From an uncultured Latescibacterota bacterium (GTDB taxonomy: Bacteria > Latescibacterota > UBA2968 > UBA8231), in the NCBI GenBank assembly GCA_951813615.1, contig OX638377.1, positions 5,305,739 through 5,369,738 of the forward strand: 64,000 nt of DNA. Reading direction: 5' to 3'. Below, piece by piece: positions 1 through 7,575 of the stretch (its first letter is position 1; each line of letters begins with the position of its first letter). The notes beneath the pieces were generated by a model. That model did not search any database. It saw nothing but the letters and a program-made list of their open reading frames with translations, and had not been told where the DNA came from. The position numbers and the translations under genes were made by a program.

Positions 1-1467
1 GGCAAAGACGAACCAAGGGTAAGCGGCGCGCGACAGGTTGATCATCCAGGCCGGAGCCGCTCGATCTCCTTCGATGCCCGACCAAGTGGAGTGGTCTTTC
101 TCGGTGGCATCGATGGTGACGTTGGGGTACTTAGTATAGGAATAGCTCAGGTCGTATTCGCCGTAGAAATCGAAGCCCAAAACCTCGTTCAACTCCAAGG
201 TGCCTCCCCAGATCTGGGTAGCCGTGGGCAAGCCATACTCGAAGCTGACTACCTGCAGGTTGGTATTGTCTTGAACATTGCCCTCGGCTTGGGCCTGCAA
301 AATCAAAACCGAAACGTCCGATTGGTTCAATTGCCGATCCGAGGTCACCCACACTTGGTAATCGTTGCCCAGAACCAGACGGAATTTCACCTTTTTGATA
401 TCTTCCTTGGAGGCACTGGAGCGGCTGATAAAGGCCGGGCTGTCAAAGTCGTAACGCAGGCGAATTTCCTCGGTGCCATCGGCTGAGAGGAAGCCTTCGC
501 GGACAAAACCTCCTTCGATGACGGGCTCAAAGCGAATTTGTTTGCCCCGATCCACCGTACCGTCTAGGTAGGTGATGATAATATCGGAACCGGCCGGGAA
601 GAAGGCGGCACCTCCCACTCCGTCTTCAGGCGAGTCATCGCGCAGGACAATTTCAATGGCAGAAATAGTGTTGTTTTGGTCCAGAGTCAGTTCGCCGGTG
701 ATGGGATTGCCAGCGAATCCATCGATGATGGTATTGGATTGGTGACTATTGACGCTGGTGAGACCAATGGTAGCAAAATCGCCGACTTGGGTGGTAAAGC
801 GCCCGCCAATGAGGGACGTGGTGTTGGTCGCTAGAGTCTCAATATCGTTCGTAGTAGTGCCGCCGGGCTGGCTGATGCGAGAGTAGATTATAGTCCCCTG
901 GTACTTGTCGGCGGCGTAGTCGAATTGGATTCCGTCCCAGCGAGGTTTGGAAAAGGTCATGGGGGTGAGGGTGGTGCGGAGGGCGGCGCCCATGGTCAGG
1001 GCATAGTAGTTTTGGCCCTTGGCATCGGCCGAGATAAGGGCACCGCTGAACCATTGACTAAACCTGTTGGCTTTGAGGATGGAAGAACCAAACTGTTGTG
1101 GCTGGGTTTGGGAATTATTGAAGATAACCCAACCCCGGGTGATATAGTTGCCGTAGAGGTCGTAGAAAGAATCGCCTTCCTGGACGATATCGACATACCG
1201 CTGAAAATGTTCCCGGGCATAGTTGGAGTACTCCCACTGGCGCCACTGGTACTCATTAAAAAGTTCTTGGGGTACATACCATTTCCTCTGGGCCGGGTCT
1301 AGGGCACCAAAGAGCACCCCTGGGCCCCTGGGTTGGAAGGATACTTCTCCCCCTCGCTGGACCGTGCCGAGACGGCTTCCGTACTGTTGAGCTAGGGCGT
1401 GAAATGGGCTCAAACTCAGAAAGATTGCGCCCCAAACGAGGCAAAAAGCTGATCTCCGTGTAATCAC
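1..1467 (-). CDS. large exported protein of unknown function (3' end beyond window)
   Basis: The frame is open from a GTG at 1467 to the window edge, 489 codons with no stop, so the C-terminus is missing. The start is set by an AAGGAGG ribosome binding site six bases upstream of the GTG; no ATG lies near. The first 26 residues form a signal peptide (MITRRS, then a hydrophobic stretch ending HALA before QQ). The mature part is rich in Asn, Thr, Tyr and Gln, like a surface or outer-membrane-associated protein. No domain is recognised. It lies on the same strand as, and 166 bases downstream of, another large exported protein, so the two may be co-transcribed. Coding is certain from the frame; the function is unknown. 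Confidence 0.8.
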   Translation of the reverse strand, partial: MITRRSAFCLVWGAIFLSLSPFHALAQQYGSRLGTVQRGGEVSFQPRGPGVLFGALDPAQRKWYVPQELFNEYQWRQWEYSNYAREHFQRYVDIVQEGDSFYDLYGNYITRGWVIFNNSQTQPQQFGSSILKANRFSQWFSGALISADAKGQNYYALTMGAALRTTLTPMTFSKPRWDGIQFDYAADKYQGTIIYSRISQPGGTTTNDIETLATNTTSLIGGRFTTQVGDFATIGLTSVNSHQSNTIIDGFAGNPITGELTLDQNNTISAIEIVLRDDSPEDGVGGAAFFPAGSDIIITYLDGTVDRGKQIRFEPVIEGGFVREGFLSADGTEEIRLRYDFDSPAFISRSSASKEDIKKVKFRLVLGNDYQVWVTSDRQLNQSDVSVLILQAQAEGNVQDNTNLQVVSFEYGLPTATQIWGGTLELNEVLGFDFYGEYDLSYSYTKYPNVTIDATEKDHSTWSGIEGDRAAPAWMINLSRAAYPWFVFA

Positions 1468-1615
1468 CAACTGCCTCCTTTGTGTTGTCTTAACTTCAGC
1501 GGGATCGTGCTCTGACCCTATACTTAAGTCATTCGCGCGTAGAGATATACTAAGTTGGACAGCTTGTCAAGCTCTTTCCAAGCCATTGGTAGCGGTATGA
1601 GTTTGAGCCTCCCCA

Positions 1616-1651
1616 CTAGTAGGCGACGGAAAGCTAGTAGGCGACGGAAAG
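1616..1651. repeat. perfect 18-bp tandem duplication at a stop codon
   Basis: The 18 bases ctagtaggcgacggaaag occur twice in direct succession at 1616-1633 and 1634-1651. On the minus strand the upstream copy encodes the last five residues and the stop of the large exported protein that ends at 1634. The second copy lies just after the stop. The duplication is therefore neutral for the protein and probably recent. Confidence 0.85.
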
Positions 1652-4600
1652 CAGACGAGTTTGGGTGGACCCGGATGCTTGGTTGTCTACATCTAGTTCT
1701 AGCTGGCAGAGGTAGAGCCCGGGTGCCACTTTTTGGCCGTTGCGGTCTTCGCCAGACCAGCGAATTGAAACGTGGCCGCTGTCGAGCATCTGCGTCGTCT
1801 CCCATACAGAGCGGCCATCCAGCGTGAAAATCTTCACCCTCACTTGGCGGTTGGCCGTTATTTTGAAGATGGAGAAGCGAATCACAAGCTCGTCGTTGAT
1901 GCCGTCCCCATTGGGGGTGAAGGGATTGGGGTCTAGACTAAATTTATCGATGGGCCTGCTCTCCAACGGTACATTGATAGTAAGGGAATTGCTCGCCACC
2001 AAAGAAGTCGCATCGCCGGCGGCGATGATCTGCCATGGAGCATCACTGCCGCTACTAGTATTGCGTACCGCTAGGCGCAGCGTAGTGCCATTGAGAAAGA
2101 CCGGTGCCCTATAGCGCATCCGTACCAGCGGACCTCGGCCGACTATGTTGCCTTTTACCCTGCTGGAGAGGCGGTTGTAGGCGGCAACATCGAGGGAATC
2201 GCCTACCTCGTCGAAGGGAAACTGAGCTCCAGCCCCGTTCAGCAGCCTAAAGAAGCGCACGGAGCCTTGCTCCTCCTCTTCTAGGGCAAGGTAGGAGGCC
2301 TGATCGATGGAGTTGCCCTCTGCATCGAAATAGAGGATATCTCCCTTTTCCTCGTCTTCGAGCAACCCGTAAGAATCCCCCGAAAGCAGCAAGCCGTCCC
2401 CCGTTACCGGGACTTGATCCCCTTCTGTGGTGATTTTGTTGTAGATTTTGGGCAAATCGGCGAGGCTATGGAGTGGGGTGGGTAATTGCACCCAGATGGA
2501 ATCGGAGCCAGTGGTGGGACCCAGGAATCGGAGCAACTCTCCGTTTTCGGCGACGAAGCCTCCCTCTCCAACGGGAAGGAAAACTTGATCTTCCCCATCG
2601 GTCTGGGGATCGGTGTCTAGGCCCACCTCGAGGAGTTCCATGCTTTGAGAGGCGGGCATGGTCAGCAGAATTTCATCGAACCCAGTACTGCGCGCTCTAG
2701 AGGGACTTTCGATAAAATTGGGTTGGATAAATACTTCAAAGGTATCGACGATGCCCGGAGTAGGAATATCAACGGGCCACATTTCGGCCAAAATGAGTTC
2801 GGCCACAGGGGTGGCCAGCTCAATGCCAATGGATTGGATGGAGGCGGCAACATTGCGGTCGGTCGTGATCATTTTAACTTGGATCTGCATGAACTTCCGC
2901 AGCCCAGGGGAGGTCACTGGATCTCCCGGGTTCTGGTAGGCCCGGCTCCAAGGACTCCAACCTCTCGTCGGGATAAAGGTGGTATCCGCCGGACCTTTGA
3001 AACTGCCGATGAGATTACCCCAAGCATCGGCGGTAATTTCCGTACCACCTTTGTCGAAATAGCGGATTTCCTTGGCCAGTAGATCGCCAGTGCGGGTGCG
3101 CACCTCCAGCGTGGTCTCTGGCGGAGTCTCTGCTTCCCAAGTGATACCGCCAAAATTTCGCGTCCCCGGCAGTTCGATCAGATCGGAGACCAACTCTACT
3201 GCAGCCGGATAGCCACTTGAGAAGAGTTGGTATTCAGAAACATTCGGACCGGCGGTATAACCGCCCCGGCGGCGGGGATCATCGGAGACGATGATTACTT
3301 CTAGAAATCGCACTTTGGGAGGGGGCTGGTACACGTCCATCAGGTGCTCGAACCGATCTGTCATGTTGTGTTCTCGGGTCGGGTCACTTATACGTCGCCA
3401 TTTGATCCGGCCGCTAGAATCACGCGATCCGTCCGAGCCGCGAAGAATATAGCCATCGATCAAAAGTCGAGGCAGGGAGGAGGACATGCGGAAGGTATCC
3501 AACCAGAAAGTAGCCCCCATATCCACGAACAGAACCCCCCGGTCCACCGTTGGAGACCAGACTAGGTGGATAAAATTGGAGCCTCCATCCCCGTCAAATG
3601 CCGTTGCCGGAGAAAAGGAATCGTTGGCCCCCAGGAAGGCGGCTGAGCCGCCCCCTGCTACGAGCCCCGGGCTGAGATTGTCCCCAAATCCCCAGACTTG
3701 GATGTCGGCCAGCCGGGGCCGTTCGCGGATGTAGTGCTCTATTTTGCCTTGGCGTTCGGGCGACAGGTCGTCGTAGACAGATTTTTCAACCGGTTCTTCG
3801 AATCCCTGCTGGTTTTTGATAAAATAGACAACATCTCCCCGGTCCGCCGAGTTCAGAGCAGACCATTCTTCCTCTGAAATCAATTTGCCCCGGCCGAATT
3901 TGGAATCGGTTACTACAATGCGGATTATCTGGACGGTTTCCCCAATCCAATTGGGATCGGCCTTGAATTGGTCTAGCTGGAAAGAGAATACCCGCTGGTC
4001 CTCGTTAGAGCCTTTGGTGCCGCCTTCGCGGCGGAAGGGGATTTCGTTCACCTCTTGGTTGATAATTTTTTGGAAAGGGGCACTCAATATTCTGAACTGG
4101 CGGAAGGGATCGCCCAACGACTCATCGACAAAATTTAAGACCAACTCGTCGACGGGCAGGCTCCGACCGAGGTCCACCTCGACCCACCAGTCCTCTATGG
4201 GGTCGTTGAAGTCGGGTTCCCAGAAGGTATTGGGATCACCGTCCAGAATGTTGGCCGCCGCCCTGGGATTGGATCCGACGCGGCTAATACCTATGCGGGA
4301 TAGGTAGGTGTAGAGGGGATTGTCCTTGCGGTCGCGTATGATATTGCCGAAGACATCCAACGTCTCGGTGCTATCGATGTTTGAGACGGCGGTCTGACCT
4401 TTCTTGCGCCTGAGTTCCGGCAGACGACGAGTATAGGTTGCCAAGTCGTCTAGAACATTGAATCGGGAGCGGGAGAAGTGGGGGTGAACGCCGCCGGAGG
4501 GGAGTATGTCCACGGCATGGGTGGGCATGCTCCAACGCTCCCAATGGGTTGGGGAGTTGACGATGATTTGGTTGCCGGCGATCCGGTATCCCTGCTTCTG

Positions 4601-4693
4601 AGCTTCAGTAGGCTGGGGTGAGACGAGGTTTAGACCGAGCAAAAAGATGAGGATCAGGGCAGGGCAGGGCGAGCGGTAATTCGAGTGTCTCAT
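1634..4693 (-). CDS. large exported protein with discoidin-like region and FlgD/T9SS-like C-terminal domain
   Basis: A 1019-residue protein. The ATG at 4693 is preceded by AGGAGG at five bases; the longer frame upstream lacks a comparable site. A signal peptide covers about residues 1-32 (hydrophobic LILIFLLGLNLV). Residues near 140-210 (AANILDGDPNTFWEP, then a WWVEVDLG strand) look like an F5/8-type C (discoidin) galactose-binding fold. The last 100 residues begin PNPFTPNGDGIND and end with a VAPGLYLCQLEL strand. That is the FlgD-Ig or type IX secretion sorting-like module seen in many FCB-group secreted proteins. It is likely a cell-surface or exported structural or carbohydrate-binding protein; the exact role is unknown. 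Confidence 0.8.
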   Translation of the reverse strand: MRHSNYRSPCPALILIFLLGLNLVSPQPTEAQKQGYRIAGNQIIVNSPTHWERWSMPTHAVDILPSGGVHPHFSRSRFNVLDDLATYTRRLPELRRKKGQTAVSNIDSTETLDVFGNIIRDRKDNPLYTYLSRIGISRVGSNPRAAANILDGDPNTFWEPDFNDPIEDWWVEVDLGRSLPVDELVLNFVDESLGDPFRQFRILSAPFQKIINQEVNEIPFRREGGTKGSNEDQRVFSFQLDQFKADPNWIGETVQIIRIVVTDSKFGRGKLISEEEWSALNSADRGDVVYFIKNQQGFEEPVEKSVYDDLSPERQGKIEHYIRERPRLADIQVWGFGDNLSPGLVAGGGSAAFLGANDSFSPATAFDGDGGSNFIHLVWSPTVDRGVLFVDMGATFWLDTFRMSSSLPRLLIDGYILRGSDGSRDSSGRIKWRRISDPTREHNMTDRFEHLMDVYQPPPKVRFLEVIIVSDDPRRRGGYTAGPNVSEYQLFSSGYPAAVELVSDLIELPGTRNFGGITWEAETPPETTLEVRTRTGDLLAKEIRYFDKGGTEITADAWGNLIGSFKGPADTTFIPTRGWSPWSRAYQNPGDPVTSPGLRKFMQIQVKMITTDRNVAASIQSIGIELATPVAELILAEMWPVDIPTPGIVDTFEVFIQPNFIESPSRARSTGFDEILLTMPASQSMELLEVGLDTDPQTDGEDQVFLPVGEGGFVAENGELLRFLGPTTGSDSIWVQLPTPLHSLADLPKIYNKITTEGDQVPVTGDGLLLSGDSYGLLEDEEKGDILYFDAEGNSIDQASYLALEEEEQGSVRFFRLLNGAGAQFPFDEVGDSLDVAAYNRLSSRVKGNIVGRGPLVRMRYRAPVFLNGTTLRLAVRNTSSGSDAPWQIIAAGDATSLVASNSLTINVPLESRPIDKFSLDPNPFTPNGDGINDELVIRFSIFKITANRQVRVKIFTLDGRSVWETTQMLDSGHVSIRWSGEDRNGQKVAPGLYLCQLELDVDNQASGSTQTRLLSVAY

Positions 4694-4854
4694 GGGAGCC
4701 TCCTGTGCGCATATCGACCACATCAACTGCGCCGGACCTGTAGCATGTGTTTTAGTACGATGTCAGAGCGAACAAGCCCGGTACTGTATGTTAAGAAACA
4801 TATAGCATTGTAACCAAATTTTTTTAAATCGTTCGATGGCGATTATTGAGGATA

Positions 4855-4876
4855 GGCGCTCACAGCGTGAGTCGCC
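4855..4876 (-). terminator. hairpin downstream of the foldase gene
   Basis: GGCG-a-CTCAC and GTGAG-CGCC can pair across a three-base loop about 50 bases after the foldase stop codon on the minus strand. No clear T-run follows, so a terminator role is only plausible. Confidence 0.3.
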
Positions 4877-4926
4877 TGCTTGAAATGGTTGCACGCCGAC
4901 GCGGGCTGCGTGAAACAAGCGCTGGG

Positions 4927-6579
4927 TTAATTTTGGCCCATCAATAGGGAGTCGGGCACCGCTTCCTTGAGGCGGTTGGGGTAGATTTTGATCTGGTCGG
5001 CGTATTTCCCCCTCAGTTGCACCAGAAAGGCATTTAGCGCTTGGGTCTCCCGCTCTAGACGGACCAGTGCCCAAGCCTGCCGTTGAGCAGTCTCAAAAGG
5101 TTCGATGCTGCTTTCTTCTCGTTCTAGAACGCGGAATACAGAGTAGCCTCCTTCTACTTGCAAAGGACCTTCAAGTTGACCCTGCTGGGCTTGGAAGACA
5201 GCGGGTACAAGCACGGGATAGCGGGCTTTCCCCAGCATGTGAAAATGATATCGCCCGTTGTATTTTTTTGCGTCGGCTCTCAAGCTCTTATCGACAAATT
5301 GATCAAAGGGTGCACCCGCCTCTATTTGGGCTTTGACCTGCAGGGCGTCGGTCTGAGTGGGGAGCAGCACTTCCTCAACCCATATGGCCTCGCTGTGGCG
5401 GAAGGTCTCCAAATGGGTGTCGTAATAGTGGCGCACGTCTTCTTCAGAGAGGTCAACTAGGTCGGCTATGACGCTCTTTCTCACGGTTTCAAGAAGTTTT
5501 TCGTTCGTGGTGCGCTCGACAAACTTCTGAATCTCGGGCGTTTGGTAAAAACCGCTTTCCCGGGCTGCTTCCTGGATCAGATGGGGCTCCAAAAAATACC
5601 GACTCAGGGTGACCGCAGCTTGGGCGCTGTCGGCAAGGCCAAAACTGATGTTCCTCTGCCGCAAGAATTCTTGGACCTGACCGAGGGTTACTTCGCCGCC
5701 TTCATAGGTGTATAAAGCCGTCGAATTTCCCTCTATGCGCGTGGGTTGCTTTGCCTGATAGGCGTTGACCAACTCGCGTAGGCCGGACGGGTTTAGGCGC
5801 ACTTTGAAGGAATCGCGCAGTTGCTCCAAGTGCTCGGCCTCTACTTGGGCAAGGCGCTTTTGGTAGAGTAGACTGGCAATCTTCGCTTGGTATTTCTCAT
5901 AAGAGGCCGAGCGGTCTTCACTAAAACGCAGAATATGCCAGGCAGAATCGGCAGGCAGAGGCTCTGAGAGTTGATCTTGAGGCAGAGTCTTGAAGACCGC
6001 CGGTGGGATGTGAAGCGACTCGAGTTGGTCCCGGCCGATAAAGCCCAACTCGCCACCCCGTTTGGCTGAGCGCTCGTCTAGGGAGCGAGCCAGGGCGACC
6101 TCCTCAAAGGGGCGACCTGCCCTCAGTTCCTGCAGAACGGTGTCGATGGCAGCCCGGCTCCCCACTTTGATGGCGTTGAGCAGGCGCTCTCGGCCGTAGC
6201 CTTCCTGTTCGAAATGACGACGTACTACCTCGTTTGATATTTTGACTTTAGAAGCTATTTCCTGTGATTTATATATGGACCTGACCCGAGCATTGACGGC
6301 GTCTTGGACTGAATTTTGAAACGCGTTAGTGGCATCGAGTCCTCGGGAACGAGCCTCTAGCAGCAAAAGTCGGCGGTCTATCAGGGCCTGGAGGTAGTAC
6401 CGAAGGGCCTCATCACCTGTCTTTTGGGTCCGCAGCCCGTCGGGCAGTTCCTCTACATAGAGGCGCAACAGGCGTGCGCTGATCTGGTGCGGGCCAACCT
6501 CCGCCACGAGCGGTTCTCGATCTTGAGGGAGGCTGCAGCTAGTCGAAAGAACCAAGCAGGCCAATAGGAGGTGTTTCAT
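4927..6579 (-). CDS. parvulin-type peptidyl-prolyl isomerase lipoprotein (SurA/PrsA-like)
   Basis: A 550-residue protein from the ATG at 6579. The N-terminus is a lipoprotein signal (MKHLLLACLVLSTSC) with the lipid Cys at residue 16; a start further upstream would spoil this signal. An N-terminal helical region of SurA type precedes a PpiC rotamase domain at about residues 130-222 (GGELGFIGRDQL, then AWHILRFSEDR). A second, more degenerate rotamase-like domain follows at about 430-520 (AIWVEEVLLPT, then GGYSVFRVLERE). It probably acts as a periplasmic chaperone or prolyl isomerase for exported proteins. It is transcribed divergently from the thioredoxin-like selenoprotein gene, 82 bases away, which suggests a shared interest in folding of envelope proteins. 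Confidence 0.88.
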   Translation of the reverse strand: MKHLLLACLVLSTSCSLPQDREPLVAEVGPHQISARLLRLYVEELPDGLRTQKTGDEALRYYLQALIDRRLLLLEARSRGLDATNAFQNSVQDAVNARVRSIYKSQEIASKVKISNEVVRRHFEQEGYGRERLLNAIKVGSRAAIDTVLQELRAGRPFEEVALARSLDERSAKRGGELGFIGRDQLESLHIPPAVFKTLPQDQLSEPLPADSAWHILRFSEDRSASYEKYQAKIASLLYQKRLAQVEAEHLEQLRDSFKVRLNPSGLRELVNAYQAKQPTRIEGNSTALYTYEGGEVTLGQVQEFLRQRNISFGLADSAQAAVTLSRYFLEPHLIQEAARESGFYQTPEIQKFVERTTNEKLLETVRKSVIADLVDLSEEDVRHYYDTHLETFRHSEAIWVEEVLLPTQTDALQVKAQIEAGAPFDQFVDKSLRADAKKYNGRYHFHMLGKARYPVLVPAVFQAQQGQLEGPLQVEGGYSVFRVLEREESSIEPFETAQRQAWALVRLERETQALNAFLVQLRGKYADQIKIYPNRLKEAVPDSLLMGQN

Positions 6580-6661
6580 CGAATCTTCTTCTGTCCACGG
6601 GAACCAACATAAATTACGAGTTAAATAAAAACAGATAAAATATACCAAAGTGGTCAAGGAG
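6580..6661. promoter_or_regulatory. divergent intergenic region between foldase and selenoprotein genes
   Basis: An AT-rich 82-base gap separates two head-to-head genes. It holds A/T tracts such as TAAATAAAAA and TAAAATATA that could serve as -10 elements on either strand. No convincing -35/-10 pair is seen, so this is only a probable promoter region. Confidence 0.35.
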
Positions 6662-7546
6662 ATGAACTACTGCGCGAGGAAGAGCAGCGGTATTTTTGGG
6701 GGATCCCTGATCGCTCTGCTGTTAAGCGTCCAAGGGACAATGGGGCAAGTGCCCGAGGTGGGCGATCTAGCGCCGGATTTCACTTTGCAACAGCTAGAGG
6801 GCGACTATGTGTCTCTGAAAGACTTCCGCGGCAAGGTGGTCCTCATCAACTTTTTTGGTTTCATCTGAAGTCACTGTCTCGCGGAGGCCGCGAAGATAGA
6901 GCGGATTTGGCAGGATTTTAAACGGGAGGAATTCGTCTTGATTGGCGTGGATGTAGCGGATGGCATCAGCCGACAGGTGGACTTGAGTTTTCGCCAGCGG
7001 ACAGGGACGACCTATCCTCTGCTTCTCCAGGCCAGTACAGTAGGAGCCCTCTACGGTTTTACCCAGCACAACTATGCGGTGATCGACCACGAGGGGATTT
7101 TGCGCTATCGTTCGATGGGCGCTGTTGCCCGGCGGTTCAACGAACAGGTCATCCGCCAGCACATCGAGCTGGCGCTAGGCAATTTGGGCTCAGTGCTTTT
7201 GGCTGGAGATAAGGGACTGGAGCAGCTAGAGGCAACCGCAGGGTTGGAGATGTCGGAAGGGCAACCGTGGAATTTTGAGTTGGAGAAGAATTACCCCAAT
7301 CCCTTTAATAGCGGCACAGTCATCCCTTTCAGCGTGTCTAGTGAAACAGAAGTGCATTTGCAGGTTTTCGATGTCTTGGGACGGCCTGTGGTCAATCTGG
7401 TGGTTGGGCGGTTGCAGACCGGTCGTTATAGGATAAATTGGGAAGGTCGAGACGCCGGAGGGCAGCTAGTACCCTCTGGCATTTACTTTTACCGTTTGCG
7501 CGGTGGGAATAGAGCCGAGAGTCGCAAGATGACGCTCGTGCGGTAA
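6662..7546 (+). CDS. exported thioredoxin/TlpA-like selenoprotein (UGA = Sec at codon 69, UxxC motif) with C-terminal sorting-like domain
   Basis: One continuous frame of 295 codons is interrupted only by a TGA at 6866-6868. Before it: a signal peptide (ALLLSVQGTMG), then VGDLAPDFTLQQLEG and GKVVLINFFGFI, the standard AhpC/TSA-TlpA start. After it: SHCLAEAAKIERIWQDF and IGVDVAD in the same frame. Family members have CxxC directly after the [VL]xNFxx strand, so the TGA replaces the first catalytic Cys and gives U69-S-H-C72. Residues 33-175 form the thioredoxin fold. The last 85 residues (NYPNPFNSGT, then SGIYFYRL and KMTLVR) are a FlgD/T9SS-like sorting domain. The likely role is thiol-disulfide or peroxide chemistry outside the cytoplasm. 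An AAGGAG abuts the ATG at 6662 with no spacing, and GTG at 6650 is an alternative start. A nonsense mutation or sequencing error is the competing explanation, made less likely by the exact position and by the hairpin that begins five bases after the UGA. Confidence 0.82.
6866..6901 (+). promoter_or_regulatory. candidate bacterial SECIS element
   Basis: Just after the UGA the message can fold as TCGCGG (6879-6884) with CCGCGA (6888-6893) around a three-base AGG loop (6885-6887). The stem continues as C6878-G6895, T6877-A6896, G6876-T6897, T6875-A6898 and C6874-G6899, with A6894 bulged. The loop begins 17 bases after the UGA and has G at its second position. This meets the general bacterial SECIS model: a loop of 3-14 bases with G in the first two positions, 16-37 bases from the UGA. 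The stem is also coding sequence, as expected for bacterial elements that SelB recognises. Confidence 0.7.
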
Positions 7547-7575
7547 AAAGCGAGCGGGTTCAACAAACTCCGGAT

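Noticed and set aside
6650..6868. A 72-codon gene ending at the TGA at 6868, followed by a separate gene from 6938
   Set aside because: Both parts are in one frame and together make a single thioredoxin fold with the TGA at the catalytic Cys, so two genes would each be non-functional halves.
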